A DNA stretch of 37,041 nucleotides from Promethearchaeota archaeon. GTDB lineage: Archaea; Asgardarchaeota; Lokiarchaeia; Sigyniarchaeales; SOKP01. The stretch spans positions 35,626-72,666 of the forward strand of contig JAHPYZ010000013.1 in NCBI GenBank assembly GCA_019058425.1, given 5' to 3'. Shown here piece after piece: positions 22,782 to 31,503 of the stretch (within the stretch, counting starts at the first letter, position 1; each line of letters opens with the position of its first letter). Made by a program: the position numbers and the translations under genes. The notes beneath the pieces were generated by a model, which was not told the DNA's origin, did not search any database, and saw nothing but the letters and a program-made list of their open reading frames with translations.

Positions 22782-25184
22782 ATGAAACCTGAAGAAATTT
22801 CAGCATTGAATAAAATTATTGATTTAGTTGAAGAATTTGCTAGAAAAAATGTAATTCCAAAGAAAAAAATTAATATAAATAGAATTAGAGAAAAATTCAA
22901 TGGTATAAAGAATTTATCTAAAGAAGAAAACCAATTCAAACTGTATAAAAGTATTATAAAGAAACTTTCTTCGTTTTTAAGTAGTGAAATCCCGATAAAT
23001 ATCTACTTTATCATTGGAGGGCATGGAGGTGTTATTATTGAGAATATTGGTTTCTGTGAATTTGATTCTCCAGAGTATGCTATAGATATGCTTATAAAAA
23101 AAATGAAATTAGCGATTGAAACTAACATGCCATATAGTCTTGAAATTGCAATCTCATGCTTAGAATGGTTGAAAAAAAAACTTCCAGACAAAACCTCATA
23201 TTTATTTAATTTAGTTCAACAAGGAAAATTTGAAATTATAAATCCCTCTTATTCTCAACCATATAATTTAATTATTGGTCCTGAATCAAATATTAAGCAA
23301 TTTGAATATGGTTTAAAGGAATTAAAAGAATTAGGTTTAGAGTGTAATATGTATTACTGCTCTGAAAGTTCACTCCATCCACAAATTCCTCAGATTCTAA
23401 AAGGATTTAATATAAAATATGGTTCTCTGAGATCAAGGTTATTAGGTATTAACCCTACCTCTATATCCCCATATATAAATTGGATTGGATTAGATAATAC
23501 TTCAATTGAAGCTATTGTTGATCAATCGGGAATATTTAATGGAGAATACTGGCATGGAATGTTCTTTAAAGAAATTCCAAGTTTGTTATTCCAATCTCTC
23601 GGTCGTCCTTTTATGGAGCATGTTGTTTACTCTAATATTGAAGATTTCAGCAATCCTCAACCATTACAAGAAGAAATCTGGCGTATATCTAAATTTTCAA
23701 ATATATTTGGTAAATTTTTACAATGTTCTGAATTTTTTCAAATCATCCCAAAAAATGGTGAATTCAAATATAAAAGGGATGAATTTTTCCTTGGAAATTT
23801 TATTTTTATACCATCTGAATTATTTCTTCAAAATAAAAACTCAGAAATTTTATTATTATCAGCGGAAGTTATTAATTGTATTTTAGGGTTCTTCGGGCTT
23901 AGAAGTAATGATTCATTATTTGAATATTTATGGAAAAAATTTTTACTCACTCAAGCTCATGATTGCTATGCCGTACCTTTTGTACGATCAGGCGACTATA
24001 CTCAAACTCAATTAGGTAAAGATGAATTAGAAAAGTTGCAGATTACTTTTTCTAAGATAACTATTTCTGAACTTAGTCTTCAACTTCATAAAGAAATTCA
24101 AGAAGAATGTCAAAAGTTCATTAATGATTCATTTTCTTATTTAATAAGAGAATTTAATCAAAAAGAATATAATTCAAAAAATAAAACTAAAACTATTATT
24201 GCATTCAACCCTACGCCTTACAATAGACGTGATGTAATTTCAATTTATTCTAACCAAGATTATTTTCTACAGCTTATTGAAGAAATTCCACAATTTGGAT
24301 ACAAAATTGTTACTTATACAAAAGAAAATAGTTTGGAAACTTGTGGAAAATCAAAATTTCTATTTAAAGTAGAGATCTTGGAAGATTTAAAGACGATTCA
24401 AATAACTTATAAAAGAAATACAGTTTTTCAGTTAAGATTTCATACAAAACAAGATTATGAGTTATATTTAGATGGGCAAAGTCAAACTGATGTGAATGAA
24501 AGTAATATTATAATTGACAGATTAATAAATCGCAGCTTCAAAATCAGATTAGTTCAATATAGCGAAATAAATAGACTTGAATTTTTTATTGATTCAGAGT
24601 CAATACAAGAAATAATAATTACTCCTTTAATCAAAATTAAGAAAACTATTATAAATTATCCTTTTGGGATTGAAGAGACGAAGAGATCGAATATACAAAC
24701 ATTAGATATTATGTGGTTAAAGGGATCTAAGCAAGGTATACTTTATATTCAAAAAAATTGCCAGAAATTCATAGTTAATCGAGAAAATTTTGAAATTCGA
24801 AACCTATTAACGAAAAGAGGAAGATATGAATTTGCCATATCAATTACAGATGAGAATGATTCAGTTTCTCCGTTATTTTATGTGAATTCATATTATTACA
24901 AATTTTTATCAATTATTATTGACAAAGATCTTCATTATGCTAATAATTTTGATAAATTTTTATCAATAGAACCCCCAATTTCAGTAATAAATCTTTGGAG
25001 ACGCGAGAATGATTACTTTATAAGATTATTTAATCCGTCTAATGAAGAGCGCATAATTAAAATAAAGGGTAAAATAATAAAAAAACAGGTTAAAGAGATC
25101 GATTTTAATTATAATGTATTATCATCCTTAGATGCTAATAATCTAAAAATAGGGGCATGGAAGATTAAAACATTAAAATTTTGA
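22782..25184 (+). CDS. Glycoside hydrolase family 38-like protein (alpha-mannosidase fold), altered active site
   Basis: 800 residues. The GH38 layout is recognisable. An N-terminal catalytic-type domain has GKFEIINPSYSQPYNLIIGPES and EYGLKEL (the family has a similar W-E-x-x-G-G...E-S...Q-F-x-Y-G run), CSESSLHPQIPQIL (193-206), and LLTQAHDCY (388-396, where GH38 has NQFHD). The beta-rich C-terminal half begins with FNPTPYNRRDVI (about 474-485), like the family's FNPxxxxRxxVV. The usual zinc pair HxD near the N-terminus is not evident (GGHGGVI at 79-85), and the expected catalytic Asp appears as E195. The enzyme may thus have changed specificity or mechanism. It starts 36 bp after the RraA-like gene, so the pair forms an operon. 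No signal peptide; cytoplasmic, acting on imported glycosides. Confidence 0.65.
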   Translation: MKPEEISALNKIIDLVEEFARKNVIPKKKININRIREKFNGIKNLSKEENQFKLYKSIIKKLSSFLSSEIPINIYFIIGGHGGVIIENIGFCEFDSPEYAIDMLIKKMKLAIETNMPYSLEIAISCLEWLKKKLPDKTSYLFNLVQQGKFEIINPSYSQPYNLIIGPESNIKQFEYGLKELKELGLECNMYYCSESSLHPQIPQILKGFNIKYGSLRSRLLGINPTSISPYINWIGLDNTSIEAIVDQSGIFNGEYWHGMFFKEIPSLLFQSLGRPFMEHVVYSNIEDFSNPQPLQEEIWRISKFSNIFGKFLQCSEFFQIIPKNGEFKYKRDEFFLGNFIFIPSELFLQNKNSEILLLSAEVINCILGFFGLRSNDSLFEYLWKKFLLTQAHDCYAVPFVRSGDYTQTQLGKDELEKLQITFSKITISELSLQLHKEIQEECQKFINDSFSYLIREFNQKEYNSKNKTKTIIAFNPTPYNRRDVISIYSNQDYFLQLIEEIPQFGYKIVTYTKENSLETCGKSKFLFKVEILEDLKTIQITYKRNTVFQLRFHTKQDYELYLDGQSQTDVNESNIIIDRLINRSFKIRLVQYSEINRLEFFIDSESIQEIIITPLIKIKKTIINYPFGIEETKRSNIQTLDIMWLKGSKQGILYIQKNCQKFIVNRENFEIRNLLTKRGRYEFAISITDENDSVSPLFYVNSYYYKFLSIIIDKDLHYANNFDKFLSIEPPISVINLWRRENDYFIRLFNPSNEERIIKIKGKIIKKQVKEIDFNYNVLSSLDANNLKIGAWKIKTLKF

Positions 25185-25195
25185 ATTTAAATGAA

Positions 25196-26917
25196 CTAGT
25201 TTACTGAATATTTATCTAATAACTCTTGTTTTCTATTTATTATACTATCAAAATCATATTTCTGTTCGAAAAAGAAATCAAAAGGATCCTTAACATCATC
25301 CAAAAGTGGTTTTGAATATAAATTCTCATACATATAAATCCCCTTTTCTGTTATTTTTACGTTATTACTATTTATTTGAATTAAAAGACCAAGATCAATA
25401 AGATTATTAATTATAGAAGTTAAACCTTCTTCTTTAAATATGTATAAGCCAAAATGAGATAAATCTGTATATATTAAATCTCCTTTACTTATGGAATCTT
25501 GAAATAATTTGTCTAATTGCTCACTTGTGAATTTTTCCTTGTTAGAATGATAAAAAACAGTAAGAATCCATTTAACAATATATTCCTTAAAGTTTTCTTC
25601 ATAAGCCATTTGAAAACTTCCTAATTCGATATCTTCCTCTTTTCCAGTAATGAATTCCCTAAAAATTTCAATAACTTCTTTAAAAATAAAAAAACAGATA
25701 ACTATTGCAATAATAGGGTCTAAATAATAGAGAAAGGGTGCATTTATAGTTCTTCCAAAGTCTGAAAATAAAGCACCTATAATTATACCAATGGAAATGA
25801 TTATATTAACCCTTGAGTCTATAGCACTAGCTACTAACGATGAATTCCTACTTTTTTTTCCAACAAAGTTTTTCAAGGCTCTCATATATGTATTCAGGAA
25901 AATTGATATTAAAGCAATTATTATAATAATCAGTGTATTTGAAATCTGTTCAGGACCAAGTATTAAGGATTCAATAGAACTATATAAAATGGAACCACCC
26001 GCAAAAGCCATTAAACTAATTAAAATTATATTTACAAATTTTTCTTTTCTATATTTAATACCGATAGCGATTAATACAACAGCAATACAGTCAAGAAAAT
26101 TCTCAAAACCTTCTGCTGTTAAAGACTCAGAATTAAATAATCCTATAAATATTTTTAGAAGACTGAGTATGAGTAATCCAATAAAAGATCTTATCAGGAC
26201 GCTACTACTGGTCAATATCTTGTTAAATTTACTATATTGATTTTTAAGAATGTCATTCCAAATTTTTTCCTGTTTAAGACCATTTTGATTTAATTTCACT
26301 ATATTATCATTAATATCTGCTAATCTAAGCCCACATAAATGATATATACTAGAAATAGAAGTTTTTTCATCAAAATAAACGTCAGATATAAAGATATTAA
26401 AAGTTCCTTTAATTCGATTTTTCAATTCAGAAAATAATAAACTATTTTGGGCTGAACTTATTAAATATTTCATTGCAGCATACTCAACTCTATTAATTGG
26501 AAATAAATTGGATTTCCTTCTGTGAAATGCTACAGCAACAATTCTAATAAGGGGATTAATGGATACTAGTACTAAAATAATTAGTCCCATGAAAAAAATA
26601 AAAATACTGATAAAATTAAATCCTAAATATTCACTACCTGTAGCTATAAAATCCGAAATAAAATAGAGTTGTACATAAAGAACTATAAGAAAAAACATAA
26701 TCCAAGGGATTATTAAAGATCTTACTACTTTTTTTATATGAAATTGTTTAAAGAAATCATTAATTCCTCGTCGTATATAATGACCTGTGAAGAAAACCCC
26801 GATATATGTTATCCAAAAACTATAAAAAAAAGTTCTTAAAAATATGATTTCAATAATAGAGGAAGTTAAAGAGACTAAAACGTAAATAATTAGCACTTTT
26901 TTAGGATTTAGCGTCAT
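25196..26917 (-). CDS. Cation-efflux (CDF)-like membrane protein with extra N-terminal membrane and C-terminal winged-helix-like domains
   Basis: 573 residues, about twice the length of a simple CDF transporter. The first ~130 residues hold about four hydrophobic helices. A soluble region (about 145-225) follows, then a six-helix CDF-like core (about 235-425) and a soluble C-terminus. In the core, LTAEGFENFLDC aligns with the second-helix metal motif (D/H-x3-D read here as E-x3-D), and SSLVASAIDSRVN aligns with the fifth-helix HxxxD, with the His replaced by Ala. The C-terminal ~100 residues (EEGLTSIINNLIDLGLLIQI, then VKITEKGIYMYEN) look like a winged helix. Transport of a divalent metal is possible but the site is degenerate. 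It is transcribed alone from ATG 26917, converging on the glycosidase gene. Confidence 0.6.
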   Translation of the reverse strand: MTLNPKKVLIIYVLVSLTSSIIEIIFLRTFFYSFWITYIGVFFTGHYIRRGINDFFKQFHIKKVVRSLIIPWIMFFLIVLYVQLYFISDFIATGSEYLGFNFISIFIFFMGLIILVLVSINPLIRIVAVAFHRRKSNLFPINRVEYAAMKYLISSAQNSLLFSELKNRIKGTFNIFISDVYFDEKTSISSIYHLCGLRLADINDNIVKLNQNGLKQEKIWNDILKNQYSKFNKILTSSSVLIRSFIGLLILSLLKIFIGLFNSESLTAEGFENFLDCIAVVLIAIGIKYRKEKFVNIILISLMAFAGGSILYSSIESLILGPEQISNTLIIIIIALISIFLNTYMRALKNFVGKKSRNSSLVASAIDSRVNIIISIGIIIGALFSDFGRTINAPFLYYLDPIIAIVICFFIFKEVIEIFREFITGKEEDIELGSFQMAYEENFKEYIVKWILTVFYHSNKEKFTSEQLDKLFQDSISKGDLIYTDLSHFGLYIFKEEGLTSIINNLIDLGLLIQINSNNVKITEKGIYMYENLYSKPLLDDVKDPFDFFFEQKYDFDSIINRKQELLDKYSVN

Positions 26918-26927
26918 AGATTTCTAT

Positions 26928-26944
26928 TATCAATAAAATTGATA
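26928..26944. promoter_or_regulatory. 17-bp palindrome in the leader of the CDF-like gene
   Basis: TATCAAT-AAA-ATTGATA, perfect seven-base arms, 11 bp before the ATG at 26917. A TATA-rich run TATATATATAA lies further upstream on the minus strand (about 26992-27002). The palindrome would be within or near the transcript leader, so it may be an operator or an RNA hairpin. Confidence 0.35.
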
Positions 26945-27081
26945 TGTTCCTAGTAAAGACTTAAATTGGATTATTAGTAAAATTAATTCATTTATATATA
27001 TAATTAATTTTCTATATCAGTTTTAAAAAGATTTTTTATTACTCAAATCAGCAAAAAATTGTATTTCTAATTACGTATTAC

Positions 27082-27864
27082 TTAACTTTTTAAGAATTTT
27101 GGATTTAATATTGTTTCTGTTATGTTGTTTAGAGCTAAATAACTTTTTGAATTTTCAGAGATATCAATTATTGATTTTCCCTTCACTTCAAATTTTGTAA
27201 TATTATTATCTTCTGGAATTTCTCCCAATACAGGCAGGTTAAGATCTTTTAACTTTTTACGAATAAAATCAATATTCCCTTTGACTCTATTCAGGATAAT
27301 ACCATGTTTTTTGTATTTAGTAAATTTCTTTGCACTTTTTCGAATAGCATCAGCAGTTTCAATACTTCTTATTGAAATATCCGACACGATTAAAAGAATA
27401 TCAACAGTTTCTATTACCAATCGATTGATTTGTTCAAGCCCTGCTTCACAATCAATTAAAACTATATCAAAATCTTTAGAGATAGAACCAATAACCTTTC
27501 GTAAAAGAGTATTTGAGGGGCAAAAGCATCCAGGACCCTCTGGTTGACCTATAGAAAATAGACTAAAGTCTTTACTTTCAACAATAGCTTTATATACTTC
27601 AAAATCAATATTTTCTGCTACTGCTTCAAAATCTTTTGCATTTGTTAATATTTCATCTATCACATCTGTTCTCAGTTTTTCAAGACTTTTTTCCGGAACT
27701 AAATTTAATTGATTACTTAAATGAGGATATGTTGGATCTGCGTCAATCAGTAACAATTTAAATTGATATTTTTTCGAAATCGCCTTCGCTAAAAGGGCTG
27801 TTATTACCGTTTTACCTGAGCCACCTTTTCCAACAACCGATATTATAAGGGGTCTATTTTCCAA
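27082..27864 (-). CDS. cooC: CooC/MinD-type nickel-insertion ATPase
   Basis: 260 residues. Deviant Walker A GKGGSGKT (12-19), IDADPTYPHLS, and the CooC hallmark EGPGCFCPSNTLLR with C113-x-C115. This pair bridges the dimer and binds nickel in CooC (C112, C114 in Carboxydothermus). DIVLIDCEAGLEQINR follows as Walker B. CooC delivers Ni to carbon monoxide dehydrogenase or acetyl-CoA synthase. No CODH catalytic gene is in the window, but the overlapping upstream gene encodes an ACS-like domain, so it may be the client. Start TTG at 27864; no ATG fits the family's N-terminus. It overlaps the upstream gene by 11 bp, showing translational coupling. Confidence 0.87.
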   Translation of the reverse strand: MENRPLIISVVGKGGSGKTVITALLAKAISKKYQFKLLLIDADPTYPHLSNQLNLVPEKSLEKLRTDVIDEILTNAKDFEAVAENIDFEVYKAIVESKDFSLFSIGQPEGPGCFCPSNTLLRKVIGSISKDFDIVLIDCEAGLEQINRLVIETVDILLIVSDISIRSIETADAIRKSAKKFTKYKKHGIILNRVKGNIDFIRKKLKDLNLPVLGEIPEDNNITKFEVKGKSIIDISENSKSYLALNNITETILNPKFLKS

Positions 27865-28636
27865 TCCTTTCTCTCTCTACCAATACTTGTTTAAGTTCAT
27901 AACATTCTGCCTGATAAGGACAAATTTCACATCCCCAATCATATTCACAATCAATTCTTTTTTTCCAATTTTCTATTTTCTCCAACCATTTCTCATTTAT
28001 ATAAGAATTAATTTTTGAAGTAATTCTAATAAATTCATCAATTACATCTGTATAAGTATTAACAAAAATAATCTCCATAGTTTCAATTAAATTTGTAAAT
28101 CTATGCTGATACAAATAAAAAATTGCATTTCCTAAAAATTCAAATGAAAAATTCGGCAATATATTCTTACTGATTCTACACCAAAATTTCCTAGGAATTG
28201 TTCTTATTAAAAAACCTTCTATTCCGTTTGATATTAGATTAAAATGCCTCATAGAATCCCAATCCTTTTCAGTAATATTTTTTACCCCAATTAAGATTAT
28301 CATTCCAAAATCAATAGATAAGTCTGTAATATCTCTTATCTTTTGCCCAATTAATGTAATTGATCCGTTATTTATAAAATTACTAAAAACTGAATTGGAA
28401 AAGGGATATACTAGTGAAAATGATTTTTTATTTGTACCCCCAAATTCAAGTTTTGTTTCTTCTTGAAGAATAATTTCTTTGTGCTTATCAATTTCAACAC
28501 TAATATTTACTTTTTCAAATAGTCTATAAGGGTTAGGATTTTTTTCATAAATAGTCACATTTTTCCCTTTTTGAGCCTCAGAATCAATATAATTCCTTAA
28601 ATTCTTAACTATTTCTTCAAATAATTCTGTTTTCAT
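27854..28636 (-). CDS. Stand-alone acetyl-CoA synthase beta (CdhC/AcsB)-like domain protein with C-terminal four-cysteine motif
   Basis: 260 residues, far shorter than CdhC or AcsB. The segment LEFGGTNKKSFSLVYP, then GSITLIGQKIRDI and FGMIILIGVKNI, corresponds to the ACS region EFGG-T-x-x-x-F-E-x-V / G-x-V-E-V-I-G-P-D-I and the LGIVVEV stretch. GIEGFLIRTIPRKFWCRISK parallels G-x-E-G-x-x-x-x-x-x-R-D-x-x-W-x-R-I-S-K. The true A-cluster segment (C-x2-C ... C-G-C) is absent. The protein ends with C230-x5-C236-x2-C239-x5-C245, a possible Fe-S or metal site. It may bind a CoA/acyl or corrinoid partner without making acetyl-CoA, or act as a metal-transfer partner for the CooC-like ATPase it overlaps. 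ATG at 28636. Homology is seen by pattern only; moderately sure. Confidence 0.65.
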   Translation of the reverse strand: MKTELFEEIVKNLRNYIDSEAQKGKNVTIYEKNPNPYRLFEKVNISVEIDKHKEIILQEETKLEFGGTNKKSFSLVYPFSNSVFSNFINNGSITLIGQKIRDITDLSIDFGMIILIGVKNITEKDWDSMRHFNLISNGIEGFLIRTIPRKFWCRISKNILPNFSFEFLGNAIFYLYQHRFTNLIETMEIIFVNTYTDVIDEFIRITSKINSYINEKWLEKIENWKKRIDCEYDWGCEICPYQAECYELKQVLVERERIGK

Positions 28637-28689
28637 AAAATTCCATTTATAATTCTATAAAAATAATAAAAAAAAGAGGATATATAGTT

Positions 28690-29949
28690 TTATCCCTTAA
28701 TTGCTTTATTTATTAATTCTGATATATCATAGGTTTTAATGCTATTATTTTCTATATTGGCTTTGAATTGGTTTATACAGAAGGGACAGACAGATACTAA
28801 TGCTTCAGCAGTTGTCTCTATAGCCTCTTCAATTCTTTCATTCGCTGCAAAACTAGAAAAATCTTTAAATGCTGATCTTACACCTCCTCCAGAACCACAA
28901 CACCAAGCATTTTGTCTATTTCTCTCCATTTCAATCAAACTTATACCTGGAATACTCTTCAAAACTTCTCTTGGAGGCTCATATATACCCATATGGCGAC
29001 CAATATGACAGGGATCATGATAGGTTATTTTCATATTTAAATTATTATTGAATTCTATTTCTTTATTATTAATTTTCTCTAGAATAAACTCAGGTAAGTG
29101 AAGTATCTCAATACCATGTTCAAGTCCAAATTTTTTAAGATATGTTTCTTTTAACATTCGATAGCATCCTGCACATGAAGTTATAATTTTCTCTATTCCT
29201 TCTTTTTTAAATAAATCTACATTAACTTTTGCAATTTCTTTCGCTTTTTCAGTTTGACCTGTCATATATACAGGAGATCCACAGCAATGTTCGTCATTAA
29301 GTATTTTAAAATCAACTTGTAGTGCATTTAAAATTTCTGCTGTGTTAATTGCGATATCTTGTTCTCGATAACTAGTTGTACAACCAACAAAATATGCTAA
29401 TTTTGCATCTTGAGACTGTTTTATATTTGAAGGTAACCAGTTTGTTCTATCTTTTTGTTTTTCCATATATGGATTATATTCCCTTATAACATGTTCAGAA
29501 TATTTCTTCTGTTCTGGCATTGGCCCTAAACCTTTTTGCACAGCTTTTTCTCTCATTGCCATCAACCATTCTCCAGCGTAACTATGGATTTCAGGAATTT
29601 GACATTGTTGTGTACATGCTAAGCAAACAGAACATTGATAGAATATGTTTGCTAGGTTTTTTGTCCACTTAAGCTGATCAGAAGTCACTGCCCATGCAAG
29701 AAGGTTCTTACCTCCAAGATAAAAAGCTTCAAATTTTCCAAATTCTCCTGAAGGGCAAACTCTTAACCACCCTTTTTCTTGATATCCGGTTCTACAGGTA
29801 CCACATTTTCCACATTGATAAAGAACGTCTTTATAATAATCTAATTCTTTATGTCTTTCCATTTTTTGTTGATCTGGGACTGTTTTAATACGTGTTATAC
29901 CCTTATCATCAATGAATTTTGACTTGTCTTTTCTTGCCACCTTAATCAT
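28690..29949 (-). CDS. HdrD/GlcF-type iron-sulfur oxidoreductase with two CCG domains
   Basis: About 419 residues from ATG 29949; TTG 29955 is an alternative. Two N-terminal 4Fe-4S sites: C46, C49, C52 and C65 (CGKCGTCRTG...CPSG), then C106, C109, C112 and C116 (CSVCLACTQQC). Two CCG domains follow: GCTTS...HCCGSP...CAGC and DPCHIGR...WCCGSGGG...CPFC, the noncubane cluster pattern of heterodisulfide reductase HdrB/D. Such proteins pass electrons between flavoprotein and quinone, ferredoxin or thiol partners. Its start overlaps the end of the FAD-binding gene, so together they form a GlcD/GlcF- or HdrD-like two-subunit unit. Physiological partner unknown. Confidence 0.9.
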   Translation of the reverse strand: MIKVARKDKSKFIDDKGITRIKTVPDQQKMERHKELDYYKDVLYQCGKCGTCRTGYQEKGWLRVCPSGEFGKFEAFYLGGKNLLAWAVTSDQLKWTKNLANIFYQCSVCLACTQQCQIPEIHSYAGEWLMAMREKAVQKGLGPMPEQKKYSEHVIREYNPYMEKQKDRTNWLPSNIKQSQDAKLAYFVGCTTSYREQDIAINTAEILNALQVDFKILNDEHCCGSPVYMTGQTEKAKEIAKVNVDLFKKEGIEKIITSCAGCYRMLKETYLKKFGLEHGIEILHLPEFILEKINNKEIEFNNNLNMKITYHDPCHIGRHMGIYEPPREVLKSIPGISLIEMERNRQNAWCCGSGGGVRSAFKDFSSFAANERIEEAIETTAEALVSVCPFCINQFKANIENNSIKTYDISELINKAIKG

Positions 29950-31417
29950 CTCCAATACCCTGCCCAGGATTCATAATGTTATTTGGATCTAGGAACTTTT
30001 TAATTCTATCGATGAGATTAGTTGTTTCAGGAAGTGTTTTATCTTTATAATTTTGAACAACCCATTTTGGAGGTTTATACATAATTGTTCCTTCAAGTTG
30101 TTGAACAGCATCATGAATTTCTTTTAAGATTTTTCGAGTCTTTTTGACATCTTCAGGATCATTTTTATTGAAATTCACGTTCGTCCTAGTCACACAATAA
30201 TGTCCCCCAAACATAATTCTACAATAATATTGTGGTGGTTTTCCGTATTTAAGACAAATTTCTCTTGAAATATTGTAATATTTAATAATATTACGTGTTG
30301 TATTATAACAGCCAATCCATTCTCCTCCACCTCCTCTGGCAAAATTCCAGCACCCCCAAAATTGTATTGGAAGTTGACCTCCCGTTGCTGGAAATATGTG
30401 ACCTAAAACTCCTCTCATCTGCTCAGGAAAATTGCTCGTTTGAACTTCAGCGGTCGATGCTTCAATATTATATTCCTTACAAATCTTTATAATAGCATCA
30501 CATTGTGCTTTGTGTTGTTCTTCAGTATAGGCCTCAGTGGTAATTAAACCAATAAAATCAGGAAGCCCAAGTGAAACGGGATCTATTGCTACACTCTTCT
30601 GATCAAAACATTGAAGGGATTGTGCCCATCCTAAATTAGTCATTAATAGATCAACTATTCCCAAACGTGCTTTTGCTAATTTCAATAACATAGGTACCCC
30701 ATCTTCAACCCTATTTGCAAAAGGAAGAAAATCTGTACGATATGGTAATTTAGACCAAATTTTTACTGAAGCTTTAGTTACAATCCCAGTCGTACCTTCC
30801 CACCCAATAAATAAACCAGAAATATCAGGAAAAGGTTGTCTACCATACCAATAATCTGTGAGACTGCATGACCCCGCTCTGATTAATTCTCCTGTAGGTA
30901 AGACAACCTCTAATCCGTTAGTAAATTCGGCTCCCGTTCCTCCAATCATACCAAGATCCCACATTCCATATGCTAAGCATGATGGAACTACGCCTGTACC
31001 AGGTGGAGAAAAAGTAACACCTGTCCTAAAATCAGGATGATATTTATTAAGATAACCTACGAAATCAGCCCAAGTGATTCCTCCCTCGACAACAGCATAC
31101 ATATCATCTTCATTTACTTCAAGTACTCGATTCATTCGACGTAAATCAACAACAATACCTCCTTTCTGTGGTGTAGCAATTGAACCAAAATTTATCCCAG
31201 ATACCCAAGGTACGATTGGAATCTTATATTTATTGGCAACTTTTACAATTTCTTGTACTTCTTCAGCGGTTTCAGGCATAATGGCAATATCACATTTTCC
31301 TTCGGGTTCTGCGGTAATAAAATCGTAATGATATAAAAATTGTATTTCAGGTTCTTCAGATACATATCGATCTCCAACGATTTTTCCCAATTCTGTCACA
31401 ATATCGCTATTATTCAT
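29942..31417 (-). CDS. FAD-linked 2-hydroxyacid dehydrogenase-type oxidase (GlcD/D-LDH-like)
   Basis: 491 residues. An N-terminal FAD-PCMH fold is marked by PETAEEVQEIVKVANKYKIP, GGIVVDLRRMNRVLEV, VEGGITWADF and PFPDISGLFIGWEGTTGIVT, a classic PP-loop ending. The C-terminus is KKFLDPNNIMNPGQG. GlcD-like members oxidise D-2-hydroxyacids (lactate, glycolate, 2-hydroxyglutarate). The region GGQLPIQFWGCWNFARGGGGEWIG is unusual and also recalls the vanillyl-alcohol oxidase/4-cresol dehydrogenase relatives, so aromatic alcohols are an alternative. ATG at 31417. The overlapping Fe-S gene is its obvious electron acceptor. Confidence 0.88.
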   Translation of the reverse strand: MNNSDIVTELGKIVGDRYVSEEPEIQFLYHYDFITAEPEGKCDIAIMPETAEEVQEIVKVANKYKIPIVPWVSGINFGSIATPQKGGIVVDLRRMNRVLEVNEDDMYAVVEGGITWADFVGYLNKYHPDFRTGVTFSPPGTGVVPSCLAYGMWDLGMIGGTGAEFTNGLEVVLPTGELIRAGSCSLTDYWYGRQPFPDISGLFIGWEGTTGIVTKASVKIWSKLPYRTDFLPFANRVEDGVPMLLKLAKARLGIVDLLMTNLGWAQSLQCFDQKSVAIDPVSLGLPDFIGLITTEAYTEEQHKAQCDAIIKICKEYNIEASTAEVQTSNFPEQMRGVLGHIFPATGGQLPIQFWGCWNFARGGGGEWIGCYNTTRNIIKYYNISREICLKYGKPPQYYCRIMFGGHYCVTRTNVNFNKNDPEDVKKTRKILKEIHDAVQQLEGTIMYKPPKWVVQNYKDKTLPETTNLIDRIKKFLDPNNIMNPGQGIGDD

Positions 31418-31503
31418 TTTAAATAAACACTTTTAAGAAGTTAAATTATGAATTATAATATTTAATGATATTGACTTGATGATATTAAAGCATTTTCTTA
31501 TAT

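Noticed and set aside
23506-23886. A second, plus-strand frame of 126 codons inside the GH38-like gene.
   Set aside because: It lies in a different frame of a long conserved gene and has no independent start signals; low-complexity K/F/L composition.
25791-26240. Plus-strand frame of 149 codons antisense to the CDF-like gene.
   Set aside because: It mirrors the hydrophobic helices of the true gene; no promoter or ribosome-binding site seen.
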